Counted from the stretch's first letter, positions 25,195 through 38,100 are shown. The stretch is 64,000 nucleotides of DNA from Cynocephalus volans (GCF_027409185.1 NC_084472.1:95186427-95250426), one strand, 5' to 3'. Numbers and translations are program-made. Notes: generated from the sequence alone by a model not told the origin.

Positions 25195-25243
25195 TCATCG
25201 TCGTCGTCGTCGTCGTCGTCGTCGACATCATCATCATCATCAT
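25195..25243. repeat. Compound (TCG)n-(ATC)n microsatellite
   Basis: About nine to ten TCG triplets run into six ATC triplets. The run of intact CpGs is uncommon in AT-rich mammalian DNA. Confidence 0.97.
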
Positions 25244-26444
25244 TTACCAAGATGACAGCTAGATACCCACAGCCAAGGCAAGAAAGGCCCTAACAAAACA
25301 ATCTTTATCTTCTAATTATGATCAACATACCAACCCACATAACATCTTTGTGTCCACACAGAAGTAAAATAAATAAAAAGTGTGCTTTATTACTTGACTT
25401 TTTGAAGAGACAAACATCTGTTTTTAAGTGGAATAAATCCACTTATCTTAAAATCTAACAAAAATATCCCACAAAAGAGCAAAAAGTAGAAATATAAAAT
25501 GGGAGCATCTTAATTAATGATAGCATCATTCAGCATCCCTGGTGACATTAAGTTCTGTACACTGTGATCACTATGTCTTCCTAGAAGGAAGGGAGTTTTG
25601 ATGGTGTAAACAGCACTGATTAGATATAATTGTATGAAGAGTTAGGGAGTCTTGATCAAGCCAGAATGGGTTAAGGAAAGCAGAGAATTTTCCCCACAAC
25701 TATGGGAAAAACTAGCAAGAATAGACAAGGGACATAAAAGTTCTTTGTTGTGTATTGTTCACCAAATATTCTAAAAATGAATACAACATAGTCAGGGCTT
25801 TTTTTCCTTTTAACTCCTGGAAGAACAGTCCAAGAATGTTCTCACACCAGTTGCCTCAATGCTGAATCGCAGGCTAGGCTCAGTTCTGAAGAGAGGTGCC
25901 AGCATGCAGCAGCACTAGAATGGGTGTGTAGGTGTAGTTTCCATTTTTCATTTCATTTTATATATATTTATATTTATTTTCATTTAAGGGATAAGACACA
26001 AAATTAAATACATGACATTTGTAGCACTGGGACGCTCTAGCTTCAAGATTCAGTCTTGGATGTATAAAGTCCTGTGTCAAGAAACCACAAGATTTTCAAC
26101 AATGTGTCATATCCATACATACCCAGAAAAACAGGAAACTGCAGATCTCTCTGAGATCCAAACTAAAAGTCTACATAAGAACAGAAGAGACATAACCCAC
26201 ATTTTCAAAGCCTTTTAAACAAAAGCCACATTAACTCAAATCTTTTCTTAAGTCAATGCTAATTATACTTACCAATGAGGTCATAATGGTGGCAGCAGCC
26301 CTCAGAAATAAAGTTCAAAAGAGTCCATAAGCAGTGAAAAGCAACAGTGTACTGCTTGCTTCCACAGATTAATAGATAACAATTATGTTTACTAAGTAGG
26401 ACAAAAAAAAAATTAATAGGTGAATCATGCTATGATTATCTTAA
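25244..26444. other. No feature recognised
   Basis: AT-rich sequence, no supported gene or repeat. Confidence 0.45.
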
Positions 26445-26448
26445 CTAG

Positions 26449-26671
26449 TTGGAGCCTGATGGAAATGTATCCCCAGTTGGTTTGATTTTATCGATGGCAT
26501 CTACATTTCCACAGCCACAGACACCACTTATAAAACAACAGCCAGAAAGGCAAGTAAAAGGAAGTATGAAAGGAATCAGGACAAATTTGTCACTACCAGT
26601 GAAACAAGAATGCCAAGCACATATGCTTTTGATGATGAAATAGTAGCAATGTCTTCATATATTGGAAAGAG
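26449..26671 (+). pseudogene. Frameshifted coding-like fragment, unidentified
   Basis: One frame reads LEPDGNVSPVG and then, after a one-frame shift near 26488, another reads on with no stop for about 60 codons. This includes DGIYISTATDTTYKTTARKA, SKRKYERNQDKFVTT and RMPSTYAFDDEIVAMSSYIG, up to a CYN SINE. Composition is strongly protein-like (acidic, Ser/Thr and Lys/Arg mix), so a decayed processed pseudogene or old exon is likely. I cannot name the parent. The right part may be lost to the SINE. Confidence 0.4.
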
Positions 26672-26677
26672 GGTAGA

Positions 26678-26830
26678 GCCGGCCCCGTGGCTCACTCGGG
26701 AGAGTGCGGCGCTCGTAGGGCCGAGGCCAAAGGTTTGGATCCTATATAGGGATGGCCGGTGCGCTCACTGGGGGACGACACCAAGCCGAGGGTTGCCACC
26801 AAGCTGAGGGTTGCAATCCCCTTACTGGTC
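26678..26830 (+). mobile_element. CYN-type dimeric SINE without A tail
   Basis: Begins GCCGGCCCCGTGGCTCACTC and ends 'aatccccttactggtc' with no A-rich tail and no clear flanking duplication. An 18-bp segment is duplicated in tandem (26779-26796 and 26797-26814, one mismatch). A tail and duplication may have been lost. Confidence 0.85.
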
Positions 26831-27224
26831 TATTCATTACTTGCTTTCCAGTGCAGACAGTACTGAAGTCATCTGTTTAAAGGTTTTTTTTTATATACAG
26901 TTAAAACAACAAAAAACAACCTTTAAAATCCATTAATGGAGAGTTTCCCAAACATAAATATAATTATAGAATCCCTCCAAAATCAGAACTACATATTATT
27001 CTTTTGGTTGTCTAGTGCCTGGTACACAGTAGGGACTACATAAGTTTTCAGTGAAGGAATAAAAATACATTTGAAGACAGACAAAACATCTTCCCTCAAA
27101 TTGCTGAAATCAGTGGCATTCACTGAACAACAAAGACATATTTAGCATGTGTTGTGTTGTGTGATAGATACTGTGTTAAGCACTATAATGAAAATAGAAG
27201 ACAATGAAAAGGACAATTTCATTA

Positions 27225-27318
27225 GTTTTATGTTGTTGGAAGCTATATCTATACAGCTTGGAATATCATTTGTTTTATGTTGTTGGAGGCTATATCTACA
27301 TGGCTTTGAACATCCAGA
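27225..27318. repeat. Tandem duplication, 47-bp unit
   Basis: 'gttttatgttgttggaag' at 27225 recurs at 27272 with a few changes; two copies in direct orientation. Confidence 0.85.
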
Positions 27319-27697
27319 TTAAAGGTTTAGAAATGAGTTAATAACCACTTAGCTTTTCAGAATCATTAAGACAAGTGGTATCCCATCAGTGAAATCTTAC
27401 AGTTAACTGAGTTTTTCAGGATTCAGCTGGATGAGAACACATTCAAATGATGCACACAGTACTGAACCTGTGAATACTGAGAAATATATACAACTAAAAA
27501 TTTTGCTTCTGTTCTAAATGTTTGGCATCCACTAAATGGTCTATAAGAAGCCAGTCTTTAAAATCAGTGTTCATATCATGTTTGGGGAAATAATAAAGCA
27601 AAGAGCAACATGAGAGTGTTTTCAATATTCTGTTCTGAAAGTCAGTCACTGAAAGACACCAGAATAAAACCAGCAGATGGCTCTGAACACAGAAAGG

Positions 27698-27778
27698 GTG
27701 GGGGGGGGGAGGGAGAGAGGGAGAGGGGAGGGAGAAGGGAAGGAGAGAGAGGGAGAGAGACAGAGAGAGAGAGAGAGA
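27698..27778. repeat. Purine-rich (GGGA)n/(GA)n tract
   Basis: About 80 bases almost wholly A and G on the plus strand, starting with a G run. ORFs over it are low-complexity. Confidence 0.95.
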
Positions 27779-29254
27779 TCCAGTATAACAAAACAGGAGA
27801 AGACAGAAACTAGGCTAAATAGAGAAGTTGCCAGGGAAAAACCCATCTGAAAAGCAGGGCTGAAAAGAGAAGAAACGGGCACAGACGAGGACGCCCTGTC
27901 TCACCAGAAGAGCCGGGAGAAACATCCATGACTTAAGCTAGGAGGTAGGAGAACAGAACAAAAGTGCATCACCTAGAACGCAGATGAGGCACTTTATCGT
28001 GCAAAGGTGAGCATGTGGGAAGCCAGAAACATGAACTTTAAAATTCTTCAGACACAAGTTCAAATAGCAAAAATATATGGGAATACAAGATGAAAAACTC
28101 CAGAGTTTTCTCAAACTTTTTGAACTTACCACAGCTACCGTGTCTCCTCTCCTAGCTTCTATTCTCCTTCACAGACTCCTAACTCTAAGTCCAGTGATAA
28201 TGACTAGAGACCCAGGAATCAAAAGGGCTATGGCGTGGTAAAGAGCCCAAGGATTCTGCAAACTGAATCCCTGCAGATACCACAGAGCTTGACTCTGGTC
28301 TCCAAGGCCACGACACACCATAGAAGACTAAACCAAGGCACAGTCTGCACACAAAGTGAGGGGCCAGGGAGAAAATGAAAAATCATAATAAATAACGTGG
28401 CCTCTCAGATTCAATCCAGTGTAGCTAATAGCAACTTTTTGGGAAAGGGAGAAAAAAATTTGTATGTTCTGCACTGAGATAATTTCATGCTAAGCTTCAG
28501 TGGCATTTAAAAGAAAAAAGGATGTAATATTACAAAGCAACCATAAAAAAGTATATTAAGATAGAATATTCTTATCGTGCACATCTCCTAAATTAAGACA
28601 ACGAACACATAATGTTTCACTTTCCTGAGGAGATAACTATTATTAAGGCTGAGGGGGCAAAGAGAAGACAGAAGTTTAAAAGCTGGCTCAGGCAAGATGA
28701 AAAAGTATCAAAATCAGAGGCCACACAGTTCACATCCCCGGCACTGGACAGGATTCAGATAGTTCTTTTTGAATAAGATCTGACCATATCTCCTCATTAA
28801 AGAAATGTGTTTCTATACAAACGTCCAGATAAATTTCATTACCAGTCCAAAATTGGTCACCTAAAAGCTTTGTTATACAGTTTTGCATAAATGTTTGAAA
28901 GTTTGAACAGGATGAACATTTTTACTCCTGAAATCTAACCAGTATTTCCACTTCGATGCCGTACATGACTTTGTAACTTTTGTTGAGTGTATTTCTTTTA
29001 AATAATTTTAAGAGACGATCTCTGAATACCTTACTCCATAGCTTCTGTGTCCGCGGGAAAAGAAGGTGGATAGTTCTGTGGACGAACGTGAACTCGGGGT
29101 GCTGAGCACTGAGGTTCCCTAAGCATCAAGAACGGCATTCCGAGTTCAAGGCTGAGGACTTCATGAAACGGCCCTCAACGATACAGCTCAACTCAAGCCG
29201 GTTCTAGACGGCACACATTTACTTTACTCAGTACAGATACCCAACACAAACACC
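27779..29254. other. No feature recognised upstream of the CpG island
   Basis: No known repeat or coding exon identified in about 1.5 kb. Confidence 0.4.
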
Positions 29255-30120
29255 ACGACGGCCACTTGACCTGTCCTCCCAGGTTCCCTAGGTAAACCCA
29301 GAACGCCCAGGGAGCGGAGGGCGACTCCAGGCTCCCCTCAGCGTGCAGGGCGGGGAGCTCGGCCTGCCTTCCCGGAGAGGGGTGCCCAGGACCCCGCGGG
29401 ATCGCCGAGCCAAGCCCGGTCCCAGCTCCCGCGACCCGCTCGGACCCTGACGCCTCGGGGCACAACCGGCTGCCCGAGGGCGGGGCGCAGCACGGAGCGC
29501 AGCCCTGAGAGCGAGGGCCCGCGGCCACAGCCCCTGCCCACAGCCCCGAGGTCGCTGGGGTGCAACCGCCGGCGCCCCCGCCCCACTCGTTCAGGCTGCT
29601 CCTCGCCTGAGGCCCTTCCTTGGGGCCGGACACTCGACAACTTACTAGGGCGGCGCCAGGGCCGCGCCGAGGGTACGGCGGGGGGCGAGCGGCTGGAGCG
29701 TGTCGGGGTCCCGAGGCAAGAGGAGGCCGGAGAAGCGGCCGCCGCCTCGCTGGTCCGCGGAAAGAGACGCTCCCGGCCGCCGCGCCGCAGAAGGCGGGAT
29801 GGGCACGTGGGCGCCCCTCCGGGTAGCCGCGCCGAGGGCGGGGCGGGGCGGGGCCAGCTCCTCCCCCCCACGGGCCCCGCCCCCACGCTCCCCACCCCCA
29901 CCCGGGCCCCGCCCCGCCCCGCCCCCGCCTCCGTCCTCCCTCCGCCCGGCGGGTCCCCGCGGCGCTGCCCCGGTCTTTGGGTAGGCGGCGCCCGGCCGCT
30001 GCGCCGCCGGGTTTGTCTCGGGGCCGGCGGGTGGGCGCGGGCCTGGGGAGCCGGGCTCCGCAGGAGGAAGAATTGTCGCTTCACTCTGAGGACCCGACCT
30101 CGGGCGCAGTTCCGAATCTT
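29255..30120. promoter_or_regulatory. CpG island, probable promoter of an unidentified gene
   Basis: About 0.87 kb is very GC-rich with frequent CpG, in contrast to the AT-rich surroundings. It includes tandem GC-box sequence (GGGCGGGGCGGGGC at about 29837) and similar Sp1-type sites near 29910. Long open frames on both strands here reflect base composition, not protein; none resembles a known family. On the minus strand a good splice-donor-like sequence (GTAAGT) sits at about 29647-29642, so a first exon spliced leftwards is plausible. Neighbourhood memory (human SYNJ2BP lies next to ADAM21/ADAM20) suggests a SYNJ2BP-type promoter, but I could not find its start codon or later exons in 1-29 kb. 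Confidence 0.75.
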
Positions 30121-30777
30121 CTCCCAAGACGAGTTCTTTTAAGGGCAGGGGGGAAGGCGGTTGTCCCGCGTTTCCTTTTCATTATGAGAATTTGGAAATA
30201 AGAAAAGAAAAATAATAAAATATAATAATAATGACAAATAGAAGTCCAGATGGGTGTACTTGGCCAAATAGTAAAACTTCCACCAATAAAAAACATAAAA
30301 GAGTGTAGATAACGAGAGGTTTCTGTTTTGAAAACTCCAGGAATGTGAATAGTCACGATTATTTGGGGGTGGGTTTGTAAGAAAATGACACTTGCTGTTT
30401 GTAAGAGAGCAGGAGCAGAAGTTACACACGCAACGTTTCTCATACTGTGCCGTTTAGGAGTCTCTGATAAGATTAACGTCAGAACGTGAAAGATCTGCGT
30501 TATTTTGCTTAAAATTGTGGTAACGTCTCTTTATTTATCTGCTAATATTAACTTGGGCAGAGTGCCAGATTCATACTGCTGCGGCACCTATACATCTTTA
30601 ATGTGATGTTCTAAATCATTCTTAACTTCCTTGAGATATGTTTTCCCAAGAGAATCTAATCAATGCTATGGGGCTTCAATCCAGAAAATGGTACATGCAC
30701 AAAATCTCAATGACTGTTCACAGAGTTTGTGTACCTCATGTAGACATCCATGATCCCATTAAGGAATTTGAGGTCTA

Positions 30778-30875
30778 GAGCTGGCGGGTTAGCTCAGTTG
30801 GTTAGAGTGTGGTGCTAATAAGGTCCAGGGTTCCATTCCTGCACCAGCCAGAGGCCAGGGGGGGGGGGGAAAAAG
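30778..30875 (+). mobile_element. CYN-type monomeric tRNA-Ile SINE
   Basis: Contains GGGTTAGCTCAGTTGGTTAG and an anticodon loop CTAATAA, giving anticodon AAT (Ile), the clearest sign of the tRNA-Ile origin. A G run and short A run form the tail. Flanked by GAGGTCTA at 30770-30777 and 30876-30883. B box is degenerate, so it is not a functional tRNA. Confidence 0.92.
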
Positions 30876-30997
30876 GAGGTCTAAATAGCACAGACTGAAG
30901 GGTACAAAACTATGCTATTTACCCAAAGTAAATCATTGTGCCCCACAAATATGTACAAGTAAATGTTAAAAATTTTTTATTAAAAATAAATAAGTAG

Positions 30998-31116
30998 CCA
31001 TTTGCAACAACATGGATGGACCTCGAGAGAATTATATTAAGTGAAACGAGTCAGGCACAGAAAGAGAAATACCACATGTTCTCACTTATTGGTGGGAGCT
31101 AAAAATTAATATATAA

Positions 31117-31166
<50 letters not shown>

Positions 31167-31321
31167 CCAGGGGGGGGGAAGAAGATATAACAACCACAAT
31201 TACTTGAAGTTGATACGACAAGCAAACAGAAAGGACATTGTTTGGGGGGAGGGAGAAGGAAGGGAGGTTTTGGTGATGGGGAGCAATAATCAGCCACAAT
31301 GTATATCGACAAAATAAAATT

Positions 31322-31353
<32 letters not shown>

Positions 31354-31359
31354 TAAATA
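30998..31359 (+). mobile_element. Young 5'-truncated L1 insertion
   Basis: Same subfamily as 9595-10127: ORF2 end ('ccatttgcaacaacatggatgg'), a long (AC)n run (31120-31162), a G-rich 3'UTR and an AAAT-rich tail. Only about 0.36 kb long. Confidence 0.9.
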
Positions 31360-34300
31360 GCACCATGATTACAAGAGTATTATCTGTTAGAGAAAATGTC
31401 CTAAGTAATAGAGACTATCAATGCAAACCTATTTTTGTATGAAACAATTCTTTATAAAAATTATCATTAATGACATTAAGGGAAATGATACATGGGGACT
31501 CTGATTCCAAATTTCTGTTCAATCCCACAGCCAAGAGACATTGCACAAGGGAGCAAACACTCAAGACTCAAGGTACTTGGTCTAATTTGTAAAGGCAAGA
31601 GATCTGATCTAAAATTTTTCCACCTGTTTTTTTAAAAAATAGGGATTCCTATTTTTAAATTTAAGAGATTATTTTCCAACATATTTTTATTTAAATGCCC
31701 TGTGTTTAAATCTGTGTTCAGTCTGTGATTAGTTGCAGGACAATGATTTAGGATAAACAAATCTATTTGACATTTAGAAACTGCCAGTTTAGTCAGAATA
31801 CTAATGTGCCCATCTGATTTTGGTACTTACTGAGACAAGAACAGTGAATAATAAAATCTATTTCCTCACTAAGCAAAAATGGGCAAGTCCTTTCTAACAA
31901 CTCTCTAACAAGTTTGCTGAACATTTTGAGACACTAGTCTCTGACTTCATATATTCCATTTTCTGTTTGAAATTAATGATTAATGCGGAATCCTGCATCA
32001 CTTCTTTGCTTATTTTTCAATTTCGAAAATGTGTTTAGATGTAGAAAGAACAGAATGTCCACAAATCTAGTATGAGCCTCTAAGCTGGACTATAAAACAA
32101 GAGAAAGAACAATAGAATTTTTGGAAATCAAATATTTAAAAAGGGTTAAACTATTTTGACTTCATCTTCATTTGTGTTTCCTTTTGCTGTCCCTGATGGA
32201 ACAAGCGTCTTCTTCCTCATTGAGAAATGTTTTTATTCACCTTCCTCTATCCTCGCATGCCTAGTGTACCAAAAATCACTTTTCACTGTGTCAAGTTTCC
32301 TCCCTTGGGATTAAACAGAAAACCCAACTTAGTCAGTTTCAGCAGATGTAGTAACCTAGGTTGTCACCTTCCAAACATTTTATAAACATTTATGCATGTC
32401 GGAACTCCTAAGATTTTACAAAATTGCAGGGAATTTCAAGGGACTTTTGTAGCTGAATAAATTCCACACCCTGTTCTCCCACACTTTCCAAATACAACCT
32501 AGAGTAAATCTCATGTCCAGAAATGAGGGATTTACTTAAACTATCAAGACCGAATGAGTTGATTCCTATTAGTTGTAATTTGTGATTCTATTATCCCCAA
32601 GCTATTTCAGTGAATACAAGCTAAAATCACCCAATTTTTTTCAAATGGTTGGATACTTGATATGATGCTTGGGCTATAATTGAATAGGTTTGATAGAGAA
32701 AAGGCATTGTTGGATCAGAGTTCAGGCCACTAGAGTTCTGAGGGTTTTCAGGCCACTGCTGTTCTCTACTCCCCTTTCAAAAATATGCAAAAAATTAAAG
32801 GCAACATTCCATATTTGCCCATCCCTTAAGGTAAGTAATGCAATATTGAAAAAGTGGTTGGAGAAAAACGCAATAAATCCTTATAATGACAAGTTATCTT
32901 TTAAATTCATATTCTCCTGCGTGCCTTTTAGCTATGACCAAATACTGGTTTCGCAATGGTTTTTCATCCCACACTGCTCTCCCTACGAATTTCCCTGCAT
33001 CCTGTTACTTGGCTTCTTTACATTGGCCATTAATCAAGAATCGCCCAGAGCTCCACCCGCCTTGTGCTGTTGGTTTCTGTTTCCTTCTGCCAGGATTCCT
33101 GCTGGGACTGTATCTGCTGAAAAAAGTCAGCTTTCTCAATCCAAACATCTTCAGTTAGCCTTTTGCTCGAAGGACTGAAAACCAGGGATTTAGAAGAGAG
33201 CTCAGCTAATGTAAATTCTCTTTTTTCCTTCAGCCTTGACAAAGGTCTTTATTGCTCCAGAGATCTCTTCCTAACCATGTGCAATGGACCTGTCTCAGTT
33301 CTCTTGCGCCTCAAATTCTCTCCTGCTTTCTGTTCCTTTCTTTCTTGAAATTGTCTCCTTCTTGGCTCCCATGATCTCTTAGCTTTCCTCCTACTATCTT
33401 AATAACTTTTTGTCCTGTTTGCTAACTGTGGCACTCTTTAGGTTAAATTCTTGAATCATTTTTATCTCCATCAGCCTTCATGAACTGATCCATTGTCATC
33501 TATTCCTAAGGCTCAACCAACTTGATGGGGTCAATCCCAAAATCTACTTTGCCAGGCCTCATCTCTCATCCTTGCTCCAAATTGTGTCTATGGTGAGATA
33601 AACTTACCACTACCTGAAACTATATGGTTGAAAACAAATTCCTGTCTTTCTGAGGCTGGTATCTCTCTCCTCCTTCCTTCTTCTCCTGGTACTTCAGCTT
33701 AATACCTTGAAGTTGTTGTTTACTGTTTTCTCTCCTTCATTTCTTCATGTTCCCTCAATCACAAAGTTCTGCCACTGTTCCTTCATTTATTCTTTATCAC
33801 AGAAATAAACTCTTCTGTTGATTTCTATGAATTCACCTCTCCCTAATCTCTACTCTCATTATGTTAAGACAAGTTATTGCAGTCTTCTCAAACTCAGTGT
33901 TTATTTAAATTGTCACTTATCTAGGTTGACCAACCATTTTGATTTGCCAAAGACTGTCCCATTTTTAGCACCAAAAATCCCATGTCCCAGGAAACCCTTC
34001 AGTACTGGGGAAACTGGGCTCGCATTACTTACTCTGTTATGTTTCAGGCTCTGATTTTGTTTTTCATTCTAGTCACTGGCTTTCTATGACAAAATGACAG
34101 AAACAGTGTAATTATGTTAAAAAGGAACATGGTTGCTTTCTCTGGTCACTCCAGTGCTGGCTTGACAACACTTTTTCTTAGCCTTAATTTTGTTATGTCC
34201 TAGGGATCACAATTCTTAAGGTTAAATTTATTTATCTAACCTTTTAAAATATGTCACTGAGTACTTTCAGGAAGAAGAGTAACATACGGTCACTCAAATA

Positions 34301-35085
34301 CAGAAGGAATACTTCAGTTCTAAACGGTGAGGATAGAAGAAGTCTTACCTTCAAGTTCTTGTCTCTTCACTGGAACCTACTCAACTCCTCTGTCAGCTCC
34401 TTGTCACTTCCTCCTGAGACCTTCTCCTGGCCCCTTGGAAGCCATGCTTTTGCTGGGAGTCCCATACTTGCTCTCAAAGGCTACTGGCAGCATCAAAGTG
34501 AAGTGAAATCCCCCTAGATGGGAAATTCAGAAAGGCAGGTGCAATTCCAAGTTCTAGGAATAAAGTTACATCATTAAGAAACCTCTAAGTCCCAAAGGAA
34601 TGAAGCCACAGTGGTGGAATGATAGTCTCTGAACTTTTAAGATAGTGAACTGGAACCCTTCAAGATCATATCAGCTACACAACATATTTGTAAAGTTAAA
34701 AATCTAACTCTTGATTCAGGTTACAGAGGTAAATCATGTAATCTTTAACATTACATCAAAACATTACATTAAACTAAGGCTTTAAAAGAACCGACCCTTT
34801 TAAACCAGATAGCTCTGTCCAAGCAGTCCTTTGACAATAGTTCCATCTGGGGCCATCTTCCATGTGTCTGCAGCAGTGATTGCCAGAGCATGACCCATGG
34901 TCTTCAACCTGCAAAAAAGACTTCAGCGTGATGCTCATGCTTCCTTCCTTTCTGCTGGCCCTGTGTCTACCTTCTTCCTAGCACACTTACAATTCAGAGA
35001 ATCTAGATGCAAAAAAAAAAAAAAAAATAGCTAGCAGAAAAAAAATAGGAGAAGAGAGAAAAATCTTGAAATTACAACATTTTAA
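31360..35085. other. No supported gene; possible old repeats
   Basis: Plus-strand frame 32690-33178 (162 codons) has no recognisable domain and overlaps another frame, so I treat it as chance. About 33400-33960 is pyrimidine-rich and may be an old LINE, but I cannot classify it. Confidence 0.35.
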
Positions 35086-35089
35086 TTTA

Positions 35090-36000
35090 ATTTAATTTTT
35101 AGTTGTACATTGGCCATTTATAACTGTGCATATTTATGGGGTAGGAAGTGATGTTATGATATATATATATGCAATGTGGAATAATTAAATCAAGGTAGTT
35201 AACATATTTATCACCTTAAATACTTAATATTTTTGTGGTGGGAACATTTGAAATTTACTCTCTTAGCAAATTTGAAATGTACAATACTCTATTGTTAACA
35301 ATATTAACTATACTATGTAATAGATGTCAAAAAAAATATTCCTCCTGTCTGAGATGTTGTATCCTTTAACTGTCATCTCCCCATCACCCCTTTCCTCTAG
35401 CCTCTGTAATCACCATTCTCTCTGCTTCTATGAGTTGGATTGTTTTAGATTCCACATGTAAATGAGAACATGCTGTATTTGTCTTTCTGTTCTTGGCTTA
35501 TGCCTTGGGTTGAGTGTGCCCCAAAAACTTAACCCCCATTGTAACTGTTGAGGGTGGGAAATCCTATTATAGTAATTGAAAGGCAGAGTCTTGCTTGAAG
35601 AAGTGATTAGACTGTAGGACCATGCTGTAGTGAATGGATTAAAAATGGTGGTCATTGGTATGGTTTCAAGGGCTTTAAAAGGGGAATGAATGAGGAGTCC
35701 ACCATTTCCACAGTGTGACACTCTGCCATCACTGAAGTCACCACCAGAGAAAGCCTTCATCAGATGTGTTCCCTGGACTTTGGACATCCATCATTTGAAA
35801 CTGTAAGCAATAAATTTTGTTTTCTTATAAATTGCCTAGTTCCAAGTATTTTGTTATAAACAACAGGAACAGACTAACACAGCTTATTTCACTTAGCATA
35901 ATGTTTTCCAATTCCATGTACGACATTTTAATTTTAAATGCTCAATCATGTCATGGCCTATGTAGGTATATAATCATTATAAAAAACATCTAAAGTATCT
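35090..36000 (-). mobile_element. Old L1 3' region, antisense, split by an LTR
   Basis: 'catatttatggggtaggaagtg', 'gtagttaacatatttatcacc' and 'ctgcttctatgagttggattg' are antisense L1 3' sequence. It stops at 35500 and resumes at about 35882 with 'tttcacttagcataatgttttcc'. Confidence 0.8.
35501..35881 (+). mobile_element. Solo MaLR LTR (MST/MLT1 type) inside L1
   Basis: Starts TG and ends CA, 381 bp, with typical MaLR text ('gtgtgccccaaaaacttaac', 'tggactttggacatccatc', 'aactgtaagcaataaatttt'). A 5-bp duplication GCTTA flanks it (35496-35500, 35882-35886), as expected for LTR integration. Confidence 0.93.
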
Positions 36001-38100
36001 TCACGTTTATTATTAAATGCATCTAATGAGTATGAGTCTCAGGAAAATCCACTGGGCCCCCAGTTTTAATGCTGAGGCTGCAATCTGAGCCTCCCAGGGA
36101 GGCCAGACAGGTAACACCAAGATTTGAATCTAGCTGGAATAGACAATAGCAAGGTATGGGGAGGGAGACTATGGAACCGAGAAAGTATTTCAAATACAAT
36201 ATTTTAAAAACTGAGCCAGACAGGCAATATACATTACAGGTTGAACCCTGGGGTTGCAAATTTTCAATATCTGTTCAAAGTTTACTCATGTCATCATGAG
36301 TTCAATATAAATTATTTATTAAAATTATTTTTAGAATCCCCAAACCTGACTTATTCATTCAATATAAGCTTAGTGAATATTTAATTTTCTGTAATGTTCT
36401 AATTGGATATTCCTTTAAGGTACTGTTTTATTTGTTGACTTTTAAACAAACACAAAGCTTAGAGTTTATTTCTTTCAAAAAACTACATAAGCTTATTTCC
36501 CATGAGAAACTCTACTTGTTTGCGTGGGAAACTATACAAAGGAGTGTATTAGCAATAAGATTGTGCATGATCATCAGAATCTCAAAGTAATCTTTTTTAA
36601 CTGAGTGCATATTCTAATCCTCCTGTATGAATTATGTGAATAAAATCTTTGAAGTATTATTGATGAGGTAATCTTGACCAAATTGAACTTGACAGTGCCC
36701 CTTTATCTAGTTCCAATGTGCTTAGACTTTGAGGCGCATATAGAATCATAGAGAATACTGGTTTAAAATGTAATTTGATGAGTACATTCCAGCATTAGAT
36801 AAAGCAACTTGGAGCAATCAAAACTGCCTTGAATGAAAGTGGCTCCAAAATCCACAGTCTAACATTTCTTTTGTGTATGGGAAGGGGGGTGTTAATTTGA
36901 TGGGCTGTTTCACATCATTTTATATTTTACTAAGTTTGGCAGTAACATCTAAGGAGGTAGACATCCATTTTACAAATGCATGTTGTAGACTCATAAGGTC
37001 TGGCCGATTGTGCCTTGTATAACCCCAGTAAGGTGCCATTGATGTGGACTACACCCCTTGGGTTACGCAGAGTATAACTTAGCTTTACAAGCAAGCTCAT
37101 TGAGGATTCAAGGGTAAATAAGCTGTTCCGCATAGGGAAGATTCTCAAAGAACAGAAGTTTTTTCCATTTAGTGCTCAAATTGAAAATGCCTGTGTGTAT
37201 GTATTTATTTGTAAATAAGCATTTTAGATGGATTTTAAAAATTAGTATATAATTTCCGGGCCTCTCAAAGAATGCAGAACAAAATTTTTTGCATCTTTCG
37301 TTCATGATTATATGCATGTAAAAAATTAAAACACTGTTTTGTGATATGTTACCACAGTACTTCCTGAAGTACATGTGGAGAATAACCATTATGACAATGT
37401 TTTTAAAATGTTTTCAACACACTTTCTTTCAATGACCCCGCCTTAGTGAAGGTTCTCCCAGAGACACTGAAACAAGGATTTGAATATAAGAAATTTATCT
37501 GGGAGGAACAAAGGGAGTAGGGAATGAAGACACAGAAGGGAAGGAAGTGAGTAAAGGGTGCGATGTCAAGAAAAGTGCTGTATAGACAACTGGAGTGTAA
37601 CCCTTCTTGGGAGCGTGGGAAGCACTGTGGATCATGTGCCTCAGAAGTATTTCACCGAGGGGAGAGAAAAATAGAATATTTATACACCAAATTCCATCAG
37701 CTTTAGTTCAGGGCTTTTTTCCTGGGGAGTGTTAATTCCTCCAGAACATGGACAAGTGTGTTTCAGTGGCCAGAGAAAGCCCTTGCAGGACACAGTCTTC
37801 CCTGTCATTATTATGTAATAGCAACCCTGATCCTCATGTTCACCAGAACTTTTTTGCTTTTTAGTCAACCAGAATAAGAAGCTGAAAACAACAGGGGAGA
37901 AGATGTAACTTTGGACTTAGTGGAATCCTCATTCTATCCCCTTCTAGAAGGATCCCTCTCCCTCCTAGAAACTAGGACCTCAGGACCATCGTGGCCAGTA
38001 GTTGTGGGGTTGGGAAGCACAAATCCCCATGTGGTTTCCTCACCCATAGGACACCGTGGTGGGCTAACTTTTTTAATTAAATTGAAATGGTGCAGTGAAT
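36001..38100. other. No supported gene
   Basis: About 2.1 kb. 37430-37860 may be an unclassified interspersed repeat ('gttctcccagagacactgaaac'); the rest is AT-rich. Confidence 0.35.

Noticed and set aside
1..29250. SYNJ2BP or MED6 coding exons
   Set aside because: I looked by eye for recalled peptide stretches on the minus strand and found none. Only an alignment could exclude them.
29338..30127. Long ORFs on both strands in the GC-rich island (up to 248 codons)
   Set aside because: Stop codons are rare in GC-rich DNA. The products are Pro/Arg/Gly-rich with no domain.
32690..33178. 162-codon plus-strand ORF as a gene
   Set aside because: No recognisable domain, overlapping alternative frame, and no splice or signal support.
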